Source: Fragilariopsis cylindrus CCMP1102 (Eukaryota; Bacillariophyta; Bacillariophyceae; Bacillariales; Bacillariaceae). From it: 64,000 nt of DNA. The position numbers were made by a program, and so were the translations under genes. The stretch is from the NCBI GenBank assembly GCA_900095095.1, contig FMBT01000296.1, positions 496,001-560,000 of the forward strand, written 5' to 3'. The notes below the pieces were generated by a model. That model was not told the DNA's origin. It searched no databases and was given only the letters and a program-made list of their open reading frames with translations. Positions 11,205 to 22,355 of this stretch are shown here, one piece after another. How positions within the stretch are numbered: position 1 is the first letter of the stretch; every line of letters begins with the position of its first letter.

Positions 11205-11948
11205 CTTTGACTTTGACTTGACTTGACTTGACATACGCCATTATTATAATTGTTAGGGTGGTGCGTGCGCTTTAAGTTAAAGTTGTGTTGTGGGTGAAGT
11301 GAAGTGCCCTTTGGTGAGAAAAGAATCGAATCATGATTTAAACGATGGCTTGACTTTGACTTTGACTTGTAATATACGACACTTGTATTATAATATTATG
11401 TAAGTTACTGTACATAAAAAAGCATTGAAATAGTGTGAAGAAGGAGAATAGAAAAACTATTTTTGAAAACAACAATGCAATCATAATCATTTGAATTTGA
11501 ATTTCGAATTTCGAATTTTCGAATTCGTTCACCACTCTATTAATAAATATCAATGAATCAAATAAAAAAACCAATGAATCAAGTGCAAATGCAAATACAA
11601 TAATCAAATAATTATACTAGTATTAGTAAGAATGAATTGGGAAGTATCGTATGGGACCCACCAAAGATTAGTTTCACTCTAAAAAAGAAATCTTCAAGTT
11701 GATATTAAGTGTTATGCTTATGCTTATGTTATTGGGTATTGGGTATTGATGCATATATTGTATCATGAACACAAATTCAATAATTCCATTCCATTCGATT
11801 TCAATATTCAATCTTCTATATTCAGATTCCCTTCTTTTTTGCTTCTTTTTGCTTTTTTCGGAACACAGCAGTTAAAAAGTAATAGTATTAATTTACTATT
11901 ATTATGCTTCGACGAATTTTAATTTTATGAATAATTAATTAATTTAAT

Positions 11949-12518
11949 TTAATTAATTGTTAATTTAAAATATTTTTGATCGATATCTTCTTGTGGTATT
12001 AAATGTAAATCTAAACTGGGTGTCCAGACACCTTGTATGGAGGGTGTATCCGTATAAATTGGTTTTGTAAATTTTTTCATTTTACGTCCACTTTTATTAT
12101 ATAATAAATTGAAGGCATCCTCGATTGGATTGGCACCATTTGTTTTATTCACTTTTTTATCAAAATTACCAACCGTAATTAAATTATCATGATTATTATC
12201 ACTACTGTTACCACCATGTCCATGCCCATGTCCACCTTTACTTTTTAAACATATTTGATGTATAACAGGTTTGGATTGTTTCCCTGTCATATTACCACCA
12301 ATTGATTTATTCGACACGGCTTGTGTAACGTAATCACCTGTTACAATTGGATGTTTCCCATTCTGGACCTTGACTTTAATTTCTACTGATGGTCGGGAGG
12401 TAGCCCAATCAATCAGTCGACCCGATTTTAAATAATCACGTACCGCACGTGACGAACCACCATATTCACAATATCGTAATGTTAATTTTTGACATTGAAA
12501 GACACCACGTGTTGCCAT
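11949..12518 (-). CDS. MRPL43: Mitochondrial ribosomal large-subunit protein mL43 (MRPL43)
   Basis: A 189-residue ORF starting MATRGVFQCQKLTLRYCEYG. The first 70 residues match the L51/S25/CI-B8 thioredoxin-like domain of mL43: GVFQCQKLTLRYCEYGGSS, then RAVRDYLKSGRLIDWA (helix) and PSVEIKVKVQNGKHPIVTG (strands with the conserved 'HP...g.Y' end). After this comes a diatom-type extension with a His/Gly run and PIEDAFNLLYNKSGRK, then a C-terminal tail VWTPSLDLHLIPQ. It acts in the mitoribosome large subunit. No separate presequence is visible, which is usual for mL43. Upstream to 13051 is a roughly 530-bp divergent intergenic region with microsatellites. Confidence 0.88.
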   Translation of the reverse strand: MATRGVFQCQKLTLRYCEYGGSSRAVRDYLKSGRLIDWATSRPSVEIKVKVQNGKHPIVTGDYVTQAVSNKSIGGNMTGKQSKPVIHQICLKSKGGHGHGHGGNSSDNNHDNLITVGNFDKKVNKTNGANPIEDAFNLLYNKSGRKMKKFTKPIYTDTPSIQGVWTPSLDLHLIPQEDIDQKYFKLTIN

Positions 12519-13050
12519 CTTGACTTTAACTGTATTTGAATTTATTGCTGCTGCTGCTGCTGGTGCTGCTATTTCTTCTTTCTTCCTTCCTTCGTGTCTT
12601 CGTTCGGCGTCCTAGATGGATGATGTCTTCGATGTTGGCGATGATGTGTCGTTGTTGTCGATATGATGCTGTGATGTGCTTGATGTGTTCTTGATCGCCT
12701 CTCTCTCTCCGTCCGCGTGAAGAAGCGTTCTTATGTGTGGTCGAGCGAGCGTGAATGAGAAAATTAGGGACTGACTCAACTATTCATTCATTCACGAACA
12801 GTCAATCATGCTGTACTGTAGGAAAGCAAGAAAGGACGGTCCAGCCAGTAAGAGGAATGTGTGAGTCAGCAGTCAGCAGTCAGCAAGAAAGAGAAATTTA
12901 TTTTTCCTTGTAACAGGAAGGGAGGCAAAAAAAGTTTTGACGATGTAGATAGATATTAATTGTCTAGGCAGGATTTGAACATTTACAAGATCTACTGTAG
13001 AGCAGATCCTAGACGATAGGACAAGACAAAAGACAAGACAAGACAAGAAA

Positions 13051-13395
13051 ATGAAGCTGTCAATACCATCCACGACGACAAAGACGAATGTTATTAAATT
13101 GGCTATGATGAGATATGGTTCATCATCATCTTCTTCTTCTTCTGCAGCGACGACGATGACGACTACGTCAACAACAAAAACATCAACAGCAGCGAGTCGT
13201 TTAATTCAACGTAGAGCAACAACAGGAAGTGTTTCATCTATATTTTATTTAAAGAATTTAGAATCATCAAATCCTAAACAACTTAAACAAGCAAAATTTG
13301 TGGAAAATATATTTACTTTTTCAGTTGGTGTACCAATTGCTATATTAGGATTAGGTGGTATATATAAAATTTCTACAGCGACGACATCAGACTGA
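13051..13395 (+). CDS. Small single-span membrane protein, probably mitochondrial
   Basis: A 114-residue ORF with ATG at 13051. The first 60 residues are Ser/Thr/Ala/Arg-rich, lack acidic residues and include ASRLIQRRATTG, which suits a cleavable mitochondrial presequence. The conserved-looking part is NPKQLKQAKFVENIFTF followed by one membrane span, SVGVPIAILGLGGIYKIS. This size and shape are typical of small inner-membrane respiratory-chain or ATP-synthase accessory subunits, but I cannot name it. It is divergent from the mL43 gene. Downstream 13396-14064 holds a GATCA tandem repeat (about 13471-13515) and AT-rich DNA. Confidence 0.55.
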   Translation: MKLSIPSTTTKTNVIKLAMMRYGSSSSSSSSAATTMTTTSTTKTSTAASRLIQRRATTGSVSSIFYLKNLESSNPKQLKQAKFVENIFTFSVGVPIAILGLGGIYKISTATTSD

Positions 13396-14064
13396 ATGAC
13401 TGAGATTCAAAAAAGTGGATGATTGAAAGAAATAGAGAGGACTTTTAACATCACTGTTCTTATTGGGAGGTGACCGGTCGGATCGGATCAAATCAGATCA
13501 GATCAGATCAGATCGCTGTCTATATATACTGTAAATAAATGGCGATCTAAAGAAACAAGTGACTGCTTGCATCTCTCTTGGGAGGATCAGTATGTATAAT
13601 CAGCTATTATTTAGTTTACCCTTTTTGGAGAGGAAGGACGAACAGAACCAATCGTAGTGTGAGAGATAGCGAGAAACGAAAACGAATCCATAATATCTTC
13701 TTTTTCTGGAAAAAGAATGCAATGGCGGGGGGTAGGTTGTTGACTAGTGTGCTGGATCAGCATGCATTAACTTAATTGTAGTACAGTAATATATTTCCGT
13801 TTTCCGGCTTCGAAAGACATCGTTCTCATGGCGACATATTATAATAATGAGGGAAGTCAATATGCTTGCTACTATTAGTTAACAACGCTGTCAAAAATAA
13901 AATTATAAATTTGCTAAACGTTTTCAAATGTATTTTTTTAATTTCTTTTTTAGATTTTGAAGTTATTTTTATTTGTTTATAATATGAATAAGTAGTACAC
14001 AACCTTTTCTCTTAGTAGTTTTTAGGTTTATTTAGTTCATTTCTTTCTTTCTTTCTTGTGTTAT

Positions 14065-16472
14065 TTAATATGTTTTTGGTAATTGTTGGAATGGTAATTT
14101 TTCTCTATTACGTTCTTCTCCAATTAATTTATAATCAATCACCTTGGAGTTATTTTCCACCAACATCATTTGAAATTCTTCCGCTGAGACAACTTCACGT
14201 TCCATTAAATCTGCTGTTAATTGTTCAAATAGATCACGATTATCTAAAAGGATGTTCTTGGCCACAAGGTAGGAATTATTGACAAGACGTTCCACTTCAT
14301 CTTCGACTTCTTTTAGCTTCTTATCACCCCAAATTGATCCAGATCCACCCTGCATCATACGTTGCATGGGTGACATACTAGGATCATCCATAGCAATTAG
14401 TCCGACTTTATCAGACATACCCCATTCGGTGACCATACGTTTGGCGATGGATGCAACCTGTTGAATATCATTGGAGGCACCAGTGGTGGTCATGTCATCT
14501 CCGTACACAATTTCTTCTGCTAGACGTCCACCTAACGCAACAGCCAATTGTGATTCAAAATATTGAATGGAGTACATACCAGATTCTAATCGGCTCTCTT
14601 GTGGTGCAAAGAATGTTAATCCACCAGCACCACTTGATCGTGGTACAATAGAAATTTTTTGTACTTGATCGTAATCAGGAACTAATGCACCAACAACAGC
14701 ATGTCTATAATATAGATGTAATGAAATAGTGGAGCAAGAGACAAAGATATAAAGCATAATAGTGTGAGAAAGAAATCCAGTCGAGGAAACAAACAAAAAT
14801 CGGAAATATCGAATTGAAATACATAATTTCTTTTCTTGGAAATGCTGTGGAAACTTACCCAGCTTCATGGTATGCCACCATTTGTTTTGCTTTTTGATTT
14901 GGGTTACCACCTTGTTTTTCTAATCCCACCATTAAACGATCGACGGCACGATCAATTTCATCCCAACCAATCGAACTTTTCTTATCACGTGCCGCAGAAA
15001 TTGCCGCTTCATTCATTAAATTTTCTAATTGTGCACCCGAATATCCAGGTGTACGACGTGCAATGGCTTCAAGATCGACATCCGGTTCTAATGGTTTACC
15101 ACGTGAATGTACACCTAGAATTCGTGTCCGGCCTTTCCAGTCCGGCAAGTCAACACTGACCTTACGATCAAATCGTCCCGGACGCAACAGTGCTTGATCT
15201 AGGATATCAATACGATTTGTGGCAGCAATAGTAATAATACCAGGATTGCCATCAAAGCCATCCATCTCTACCAACAATTGATTAATAGTTTGTTCCCGTT
15301 CATCATTACCACCACCTTGTCCACCACCACGTTGCCGACCCACCGCATCAATTTCATCAATAAAGATAATACATGGTGCATTCTTCTTGGCTTGACCAAA
15401 AATATCACGGACACGGGAGGCACCCACACCGACAAACATTTCTACAAATTCCGATCCGGAAATGGAAATAAAGGGTACACCGGCCTCACCGGCCACCGCC
15501 TTCGCGAGAAGGGTTTTACCAGTTCCCGGTGGTCCATCGAGGATAACACCCCGTGGAATACGACATCCATTTTTAGAATACGATTCGGGTTGTTTTAAAA
15601 AGTCGACCACTTCGGCTAATTCTAATTTCGCACCATCACATCCCGCTACGTCATCAAAGGAGACACCCGTATCGGGCACCATTTGTACTTCGGCTTTGGA
15701 TTTTCCAAAGCCACCCATTCCGCCCATACCACCAGCACCACCACCGGGCATACCACCCCCGCCTTGTTGACCACCACCCGCATTACGACTCAAAAAGAAT
15801 AATCCAGCAAATAATGCAGCAGGGAAAATTAAGGATTGAGCCAAGTCACCTAAGCCAGAGGATTCTTGTTGTGGTAGTACAGTCACATCCACCTATATAT
15901 AATATACAATAAAATGATAAGGAAGGGACGAAGAAGCGATTGTAAAGCAAGTAAGTGTGAGAATACAATACGCTCATGATGGGGGAATGGAAAACTGAAA
16001 CGAAAATCAAGAAGAAGTGCCGAATATCAGTCTGTCTGTTTAGCTGTGTGTGTGTGTAACGACGTACCTTATGGGATGTTAATTGTGTCAATAGATCTGG
16101 ATCATTGGGTAAGGATTCAATTTTTAGTCGGGTACCATCGACATCGACACCTAATAATTGTGTTCCATCAGAGGAAAAGGTGACCTTTTCAATTTTATCA
16201 CCATCCACTAATCGTAAGAATTCCGAATATCGGACATCCGATGGACCACCACCTGGATTTTTGACAATCATCTCCGGTGCTTTTTGTTCCAGTTGTGCAA
16301 CAGGTGGAGCAGCAACATCACCCACATCAATATCCATAGCCATTGATAATGACGATGTCTTTGATGATGATTGAGTTCTGTAGTTGTTGGTCTTAATTGG
16401 TGATGAAGGTGCGAAGGCACTTGTTTGTTCTGCTAAGAGCAAAGCCATAACGGCTGATGTTGAAAACTTCAT
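14065..16472 (-). CDS. ftsH: Thylakoid FtsH zinc metalloprotease, three exons
   Basis: Exons 16472-16068, 15892-14859/14857 and 14704-14065 join with GT..AG introns into one frame of about 690 residues. The N-terminus [23 protein letters not shown] is a signal peptide with the diatom plastid motif AFAP. A Gly-rich linker follows the membrane segment ([13 protein letters not shown]). The AAA+ module has Walker A GPPGTGKT, Walker B IIFIDEID, an SRH region ([19 protein letters not shown]) and the pore motif FVEMFVGVG. The protease site HEAGH is split by the second intron. Sequence and location fit the thylakoid hexameric FtsH of types 1/5 or 2/8, which removes damaged photosystem II D1 protein during repair. 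Intron 2 is about 150 bases and intron 1 about 175. All catalytic motifs are intact. Confidence 0.93.
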
Positions 16473-19400
16473 ACTATTTGATTTGATTTTGTTTTTTTGC
16501 TTTTTGGGAAATTTGATTTCTTTTCTGGTTTTTTGATTTATGACTCTTTGTATTGGATTGGATTAGTAAGACAAATAATGTATTTACTCACTTTGACCTA
16601 CTGTAGTAATCGAAATGAATGAATGAATAGGATTGTAATAGCGAATGATGACACAGTCGATGAAAGGTGTTCTTTATTTCGACTCGACTCGTGAAGTTTT
16701 AGATTGCTAATGACAAGATATTTGTCGTTGTCATACACCGTATACGCGATGGTATCTCAGAATTATTGACTCAATTGTTCGTCATGATGTTGCGGCTAGC
16801 TACGGCACAGCTAGCTTTTATGTCCCGCGTTCCGACTGACTCACAGGAATGAATACCGACCGTGCATTTTATGCCGCTGTGTTCGTACTTCTGAAGTACT
16901 TACGAGCAGTAAGAGCACGGTAGTACGTGGTCAGATGACAAAAAACAACAAGTACGTACTATTTGTACGGTAAATGAATAAGAAACAAGAATACAAAGAA
17001 CAATGCGCATGTATGATGCAAGTTCGGTACGTGACTCACTCGACTCGACTGACTCATACGATTAGTGTTACTACAGTATACACTAGTAGATTAGGTATCC
17101 TAGTCATACTAGTAGCTACTAGGTCCTAATACCTACTATGTAGCACTACGTAGGTAATGGTAGCAAATAAATAATACGCATTTTGGTTGAATACTACACT
17201 GTAGTAATTACTGTAGTAAAAGTAGCAAATAAATCATGCACACTGGTATGGTTGAATAGTAATTTGGCAAAGATGGTATAAAACAACAAAAGAAATCAAG
17301 GTAGGTGTAGGATAGGTCCGGTTGTATATAATCCATTTATTTTGGTCTGATGTAATGTGAAGTATAATAATATAGTAGGTCTAGGTAGAGACAGCATAGT
17401 GCTCTAATGATGATGATGCATTGCATTGCCTGCTGATGCTTAATGTTATCTATCTATCTATCTATCTATTATGTATCTTCTTGGATCTTCATTGTATTAT
17501 TTTGCTTGAGGCTTGCTAGCTGTTGCATGATGGGTTCATGTATGATACCTTTCATATTCTTTTATGAAGAACAGAGATTTCTATAGCGCATCCCAGAGCA
17601 CATCAGTATGGTCAGCTAGTCCCCCCCCCCCCCCCTCCCATCACACACACACACACACACACACAAAGTCTTGTCCTTCCCTTTATCTTGGGCTCTTCAG
17701 TCAACAACAGCATCATCATTACAGCTTCAATTATTTCATAGGGAGGGGAGGGGTACTTTCAGACCAATTGTGTGTGTGTGTGTACTGTTTTCAGCACTCC
17801 CTAAATGTACACATACCCTATCCAGGATATTGATTGTTCTGAAGGCTTCCTCACTGTTGCTGTTTGATTGAGTCCTTGTCTTCCCTTATTAACCTTAATT
17901 CACTGTGGTCGAAAAGTAAGTTAGTGATGAACAAATGATCACTGTGCTACCAATCTTATTTTTCCATGCCTTTCAGCTTGCTTAATTATTGGCAGCCACA
18001 TCATATTTCTGCGCACCTACCATTTTCTGCACACTCTACCCATCTGCTTAAATTATTCCTCTACTACTATTTCCCATCTGCTATTCCCCACCTGAACTAC
18101 TTGAAGAGCTATTCAGTAAGTTTATTTGATTTTCCCTGCTTTACTTAACTACTACTGCCTACTTCAATGGGATATAGTCTCATTGTTTCCAGTCAATTTT
18201 ATCAACCAATTGATTCTTTTTGTATAACACTAGAGAGATCACTGCTTGATTCTTCAATGTTTGCAAGGAGCCGCAATAATTGAGTTTTCTGTTGGTTTTC
18301 TATATATATATAGTAGTCAGTCTGCAGTTGATGGTCTGGTCCATTTCTGACATTCATTCTAGTTTCATCTTTCCTCCACCATTGAAGCAGGTTACATATT
18401 ACATATATTATCCATCCATGATATTTCTATTATGTTGATTTTTCACTTTGGTTGGTTGGCTTTGTTTTGTGATCACATCATACTCTATATAGAGCAAAAA
18501 CCTCAGTAAAATTAGATCATGCCAGTCATATGATAACTGGTGAGTTCCTTATTCTCTTTTTTGCTGTGTAACAAGAACTTCCATGTGTAACTAGAGACTA
18601 AAAAAATATTCATAGCGTACCATACCCCTCTACCACTAGAAAATCATGTCGAGCTTGAGCTGATGAAGTTCCCGTTTCTTTGAGGACTAGGAACTCCATG
18701 GGGGTTGCTCAAGCCTTCTACCCTACCTACCCACACAAATCTGCACATTTGGGCTAGGTGGTGTACGATGGTTGATTTGTTACCACATAGTAAAGATTTG
18801 GTCTGTCATTCAAACTTGAATTAAATTATTTATGAAGCACTTATGCAGTGATAGGGCAGAAGATACCATTGATTCAACAGCATTTGTCCCACATGTAACA
18901 ACCCAATAGGTCTAATGCAGGGACTAGCCTGCCTAATTAAGAGACAAGACATTTCCAATGAAGGAATTGAACTACAGCCCACTACTCTGGTGGAATTTTT
19001 GTCATGCCAACCCTCCTGTATAATTCTCTGTGAAGGAGGTACACCTACTTTGTCAGAGGTGCATAAAAGAAAGAAGAAGTACAGGAAAAAAATATACTAT
19101 GAGTCACAGCTTGAAAACGATGCAATGATGCAGCAGTATTGTAATAGATATATACACAGTTTCATAACTATGTGTTATTAGATGGAGTTAGTTTTGTTTT
19201 TATCTTTTGGACTCATGGAAACTGCACAATTCTTACTATACATCTACACTAACTAATTTTGTGGTATTGTAAAATTGCTGAAATTTTTTCACTGACTTGG
19301 GGATTAAAAAAGCAAAACACAATCACTTATGAGTCACAACAAGCAACTCCACCATTCATATAGTATATAGCATGATGAACATCTCAGTGCATAGATATTA

Positions 19401-20764
19401 TACAATATTATATGTGCCAGTACAGAGAAGATAAAAGTTGTTTCTGTATCATGCAAGTTCAGATGAATCTGGGTGTTTATTTAGTACTATGACATTGACA
19501 GATCTCTATCTTGCACACAGTTGTTCAATTCTTGTTCACTAACATGCCAAGATAAGATGAGTGGTGTTTTTAATTACTCAGCATCAGTCCTGTCAAAACT
19601 ATTATGCGCCAAACTTCTGGATTGTGCCTGCTGCTGCTGCTGCTGCTGCTGTACAAGTTAGTTAGAGCACTCAGTAGTAGCAATTGTGGTACAGGTCTGT
19701 TTGCTTTTATCTTGCATCACCCCCCCCCCCCCCCCATCTTCAATATGATGTTATTATGATGCGACAACCAAAATACTTACTAGAATTTTTGTGCATCTAA
19801 TGTGTATGGCTCTTGATGGAGTAGATCATTTGCACGTGTCCAGCATTAGCTCTCTCGCTGGTCGGACAGCAGTATTCAGCTATTTCTCCATTTAGCAAAT
19901 CAACAATTGTTGTTCAGCACATGCCAAACTTAGACTTTAAGCGCAGACTCTTCACTTATTCTACTATGGAGTTGCTTTTTGTTGAGATCCTAGCTCACCC
20001 ATCTTAAAATGCATGTAATGGTTGGCAGCAGCAGCAGCAGCAGCAGCAGTATGTGTTGAGCTTTTAACAGAAAGCTTTTAACAGAAAGCCAACAGACTGG
20101 TCACACCTACCTGCAACACCCTATAATAACTCACTCATCTTATACCAACAAGAAGAAGAACACAAACACACAAAGAAATCCAATCAATACTGTGAAAATG
20201 ATAATCAATCAAAGCCAACTATGTAGTACCAGCTATCATAATGGCGCAATGACTGAAAATGGTGGAGAACATGTGACAGATTCAAACTCCACATTGTGGA
20301 ACCCCTTTCAGGGATCACCCTTTGTGAGCAGCAGGTTGGTAGCTAGCTAGGATAGTTATATAATCTAGGCTGGCTACACTCGTACTGTAACATAAGAAGT
20401 AGTACTGGTAGGTAGGGTTTGTTTATATTTTTAATGTTTAGCTACTAGCTATATGGCTGATGCAGTACATCAGGTATTGCCCCTGACCTGGTGGTACAGT
20501 GTACAAGTTCTCGTTTGTAAGATTAGAAGGTTACAACTTCTGTACTGTACTTATTTTATTATCGGCTATTTGTGTTATGATGATGGTCGGTGGATCCCAT
20601 TTTTGTGTGAGAAACCGTGTAAGCATCAAATAAATAATGATGATGCTTGCACTTCTGTTCACTGGAATACACATACTAGTACAGTACGCACGATTGATAG
20701 AGAAAGACGTACGTACCTGCACAAAAAAACGGGAGAGAGAGAGAGTAGGTTTGATTACTGTTTA
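16473..20764. other. Gene-poor block with simple repeats
   Basis: I see no convincing gene in about 4.3 kb. The block holds a (TATC)n run near 17451-17470, a 15-C homopolymer at 17621-17635 followed by (CA)n to about 17664, (GT)n near 17770-17781, (CTG)n near 19630-19650, a 16-C homopolymer at 19720-19735, (CAG)n near 20026-20049, and a direct repeat of AAAGCTTTTAACAG at about 20070. Short palindromes rich in CTAGTA/TACTAG lie at about 17080-17150. ORFs here are short and uncoding in character. Spliced RNA or degraded repeats cannot be excluded. Confidence 0.5.
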
Positions 20765-21166
20765 CTACATGCCTAAAGCGGCCATGGAGAATTTGTCGTT
20801 CCAAATCTTCTTCATCGAATCAACCTTCCCGTCAGCGTTGAAATGCAAGATATACGCATATTCCAAGACGGGACCCTCTTTGCCACCTGGCCAGACGAGG
20901 CCGTTCCAGATGACGGTGTTGCTGGCTTTATCCTCCGCGAGAATGCCCTCAAAGATCGCCGTCTGGTTGCCAGCTAGAAAGGTTTTGGACCACTCGCCGT
21001 ACGCGCTGATGGTATTGACCTCCTTGAGCATGTCGGCCTGACACGAAAAAGGGGCATCGGCGATGGCGTGAGGCGCCAGGGTCGAGGCACCCTCTGCGTT
21101 GATGCAGTCCACCGCGTCGACGAAGGTCTTGGCTGTAGTGAGGTTCTTGCTCATTTTTACACCCAT
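20765..21166 (-). CDS. NTF2/SnoaL-like small protein
   Basis: A 133-residue single-exon ORF. Met1 and Met5 (MGVKMSKN) are both possible starts. The pattern of an N-terminal helix (TAKTFVDAVDCINAEGASTL), a mid-domain APHAIADAP, and a final strand pair YAYILHFNADGKVDSMKKIW fits the NTF2-like/SnoaL cone fold, where the last 'DGkI....' strand is characteristic. Such proteins include small hydrolases, isomerases and ligand binders; the substrate cannot be told. There is no signal peptide, so it is probably cytosolic. The gene is distinctly more GC-rich than its flanks, which may mean acquisition or strong expression. Confidence 0.6.
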   Translation of the reverse strand: MGVKMSKNLTTAKTFVDAVDCINAEGASTLAPHAIADAPFSCQADMLKEVNTISAYGEWSKTFLAGNQTAIFEGILAEDKASNTVIWNGLVWPGGKEGPVLEYAYILHFNADGKVDSMKKIWNDKFSMAALGM

Positions 21167-22004
21167 GGTCAGATTTGTTTGTTTTTATTTATGATGCCTG
21201 TTTGACGAATTAATGAGAAGGGTATCTTTCTCTCCAGAATATACTGCCACAATAATAACCACCAGCCACAACCAGCAATTTTGAGTTTAAATTGAACTTG
21301 GATCTTCATCATTTACCAATCATGTCACGGTTGTATCATCAGATTGATTTGATTGATTGATTGATTCGATTTGTTCGCTTCTTTGCTTGATTGATCCGTT
21401 CAGAGTGATAGTGTGTATGCATTATTGATTGGCTTCGCGTATCATGCAGAATGGGTCGGTCACCTTCTCTTCTTTAAAGAACACATGTTCTGAAATTTTC
21501 AAAATCGGAATTCCATTTTTAGACTATGATCATGTCTGTGAACTTGAAGTGTTACAATTGAACTAGATACCGTACGATACAAGCCTCTCGCGGAGAGAAA
21601 AAAGAGCTTAAATTCAGTTTAATTATTGTACTTTCGGGTTCACTGTATCAAAATATATATTCGTCGAATCAACGTTGTTTTTTGTCATCGGTCGGTCGAA
21701 CAAAGAGAGCAAGCCCTAAACAAGTTCAGTATATTGCAAGGCACATCATGTGATGTTATCAGTACACCATGGATACACATTTTACGTCAACACAAACACG
21801 ATCGATTCAAAATTTAAATGCACGTGCGATTCGTAGGAATCATTTGAAAACAGTGTGCTTTGACGATTCAATCACACGTGCTTTGGTATAGAAAAATGAG
21901 AAATAGAACATTCATTTAAGGATTTTATAATCGTATTTAATATTATATTGAAGGGCAGGCGCAAGAACGAATACGGTATGCTCAAAAAAATGATGTGAAG
22001 TTAA

Positions 22005-22017
22005 GGTGGTATCATCA
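22005..22017 (+). repeat. Left terminal inverted repeat of transposon
   Basis: GGTGGTATCATCA directly follows TTAA. It is the exact inverse of 31659-31671. Beyond the 13 bp the two ends diverge, though both carry a GTGCGC motif a little further in. A perfect 9-bp hairpin (AAAATGGAC/GTCCATTTT) lies at 22060-22084 and may be a subterminal binding site. Confidence 0.85.
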
Positions 22018-22355
22018 GCGTGCGCCGAAAATCGCGCTACAACGCGTAAAAGCACGGTGAAAATGGACAATTCGTGTCCATTTTGGTTAGACCTATTGTG
22101 CTGGCAGTGTTCTCGTACACGCACCGTCCTATATATGATGACCTTCGTCTGCTCAACACGAATCTTTCTATGTCCAATTTGATTGGTGTTCAGCGCGTGT
22201 ACTAGGTGCTGTATATTTCTGAAACTCAAAAAGGTGGTTTTTAGCCGTTTTCTGCGAAAATAGTTCAAAAGTGTTTATCTACATCAATTTTTACGTTAAA
22301 CACTTAATACCGGTGGGGGTTATATTCTGCTAAATGAGTTCTACCCGTACGTCAT

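Noticed and set aside
14451-15770. Plus-strand ORFs over the FtsH gene
   Set aside because: Antisense shadows of a highly conserved AAA+ protease.
17564-19181. Short plus-strand ORFs in the gene-poor block
   Set aside because: They are short, cross simple repeats and show no coding-like composition or family motif.
20241-20290. tRNA-like A and B boxes (TGGCGCAATG, GATTCAAACTC)
   Set aside because: No cloverleaf stems form, so a tRNA or SINE cannot be supported.
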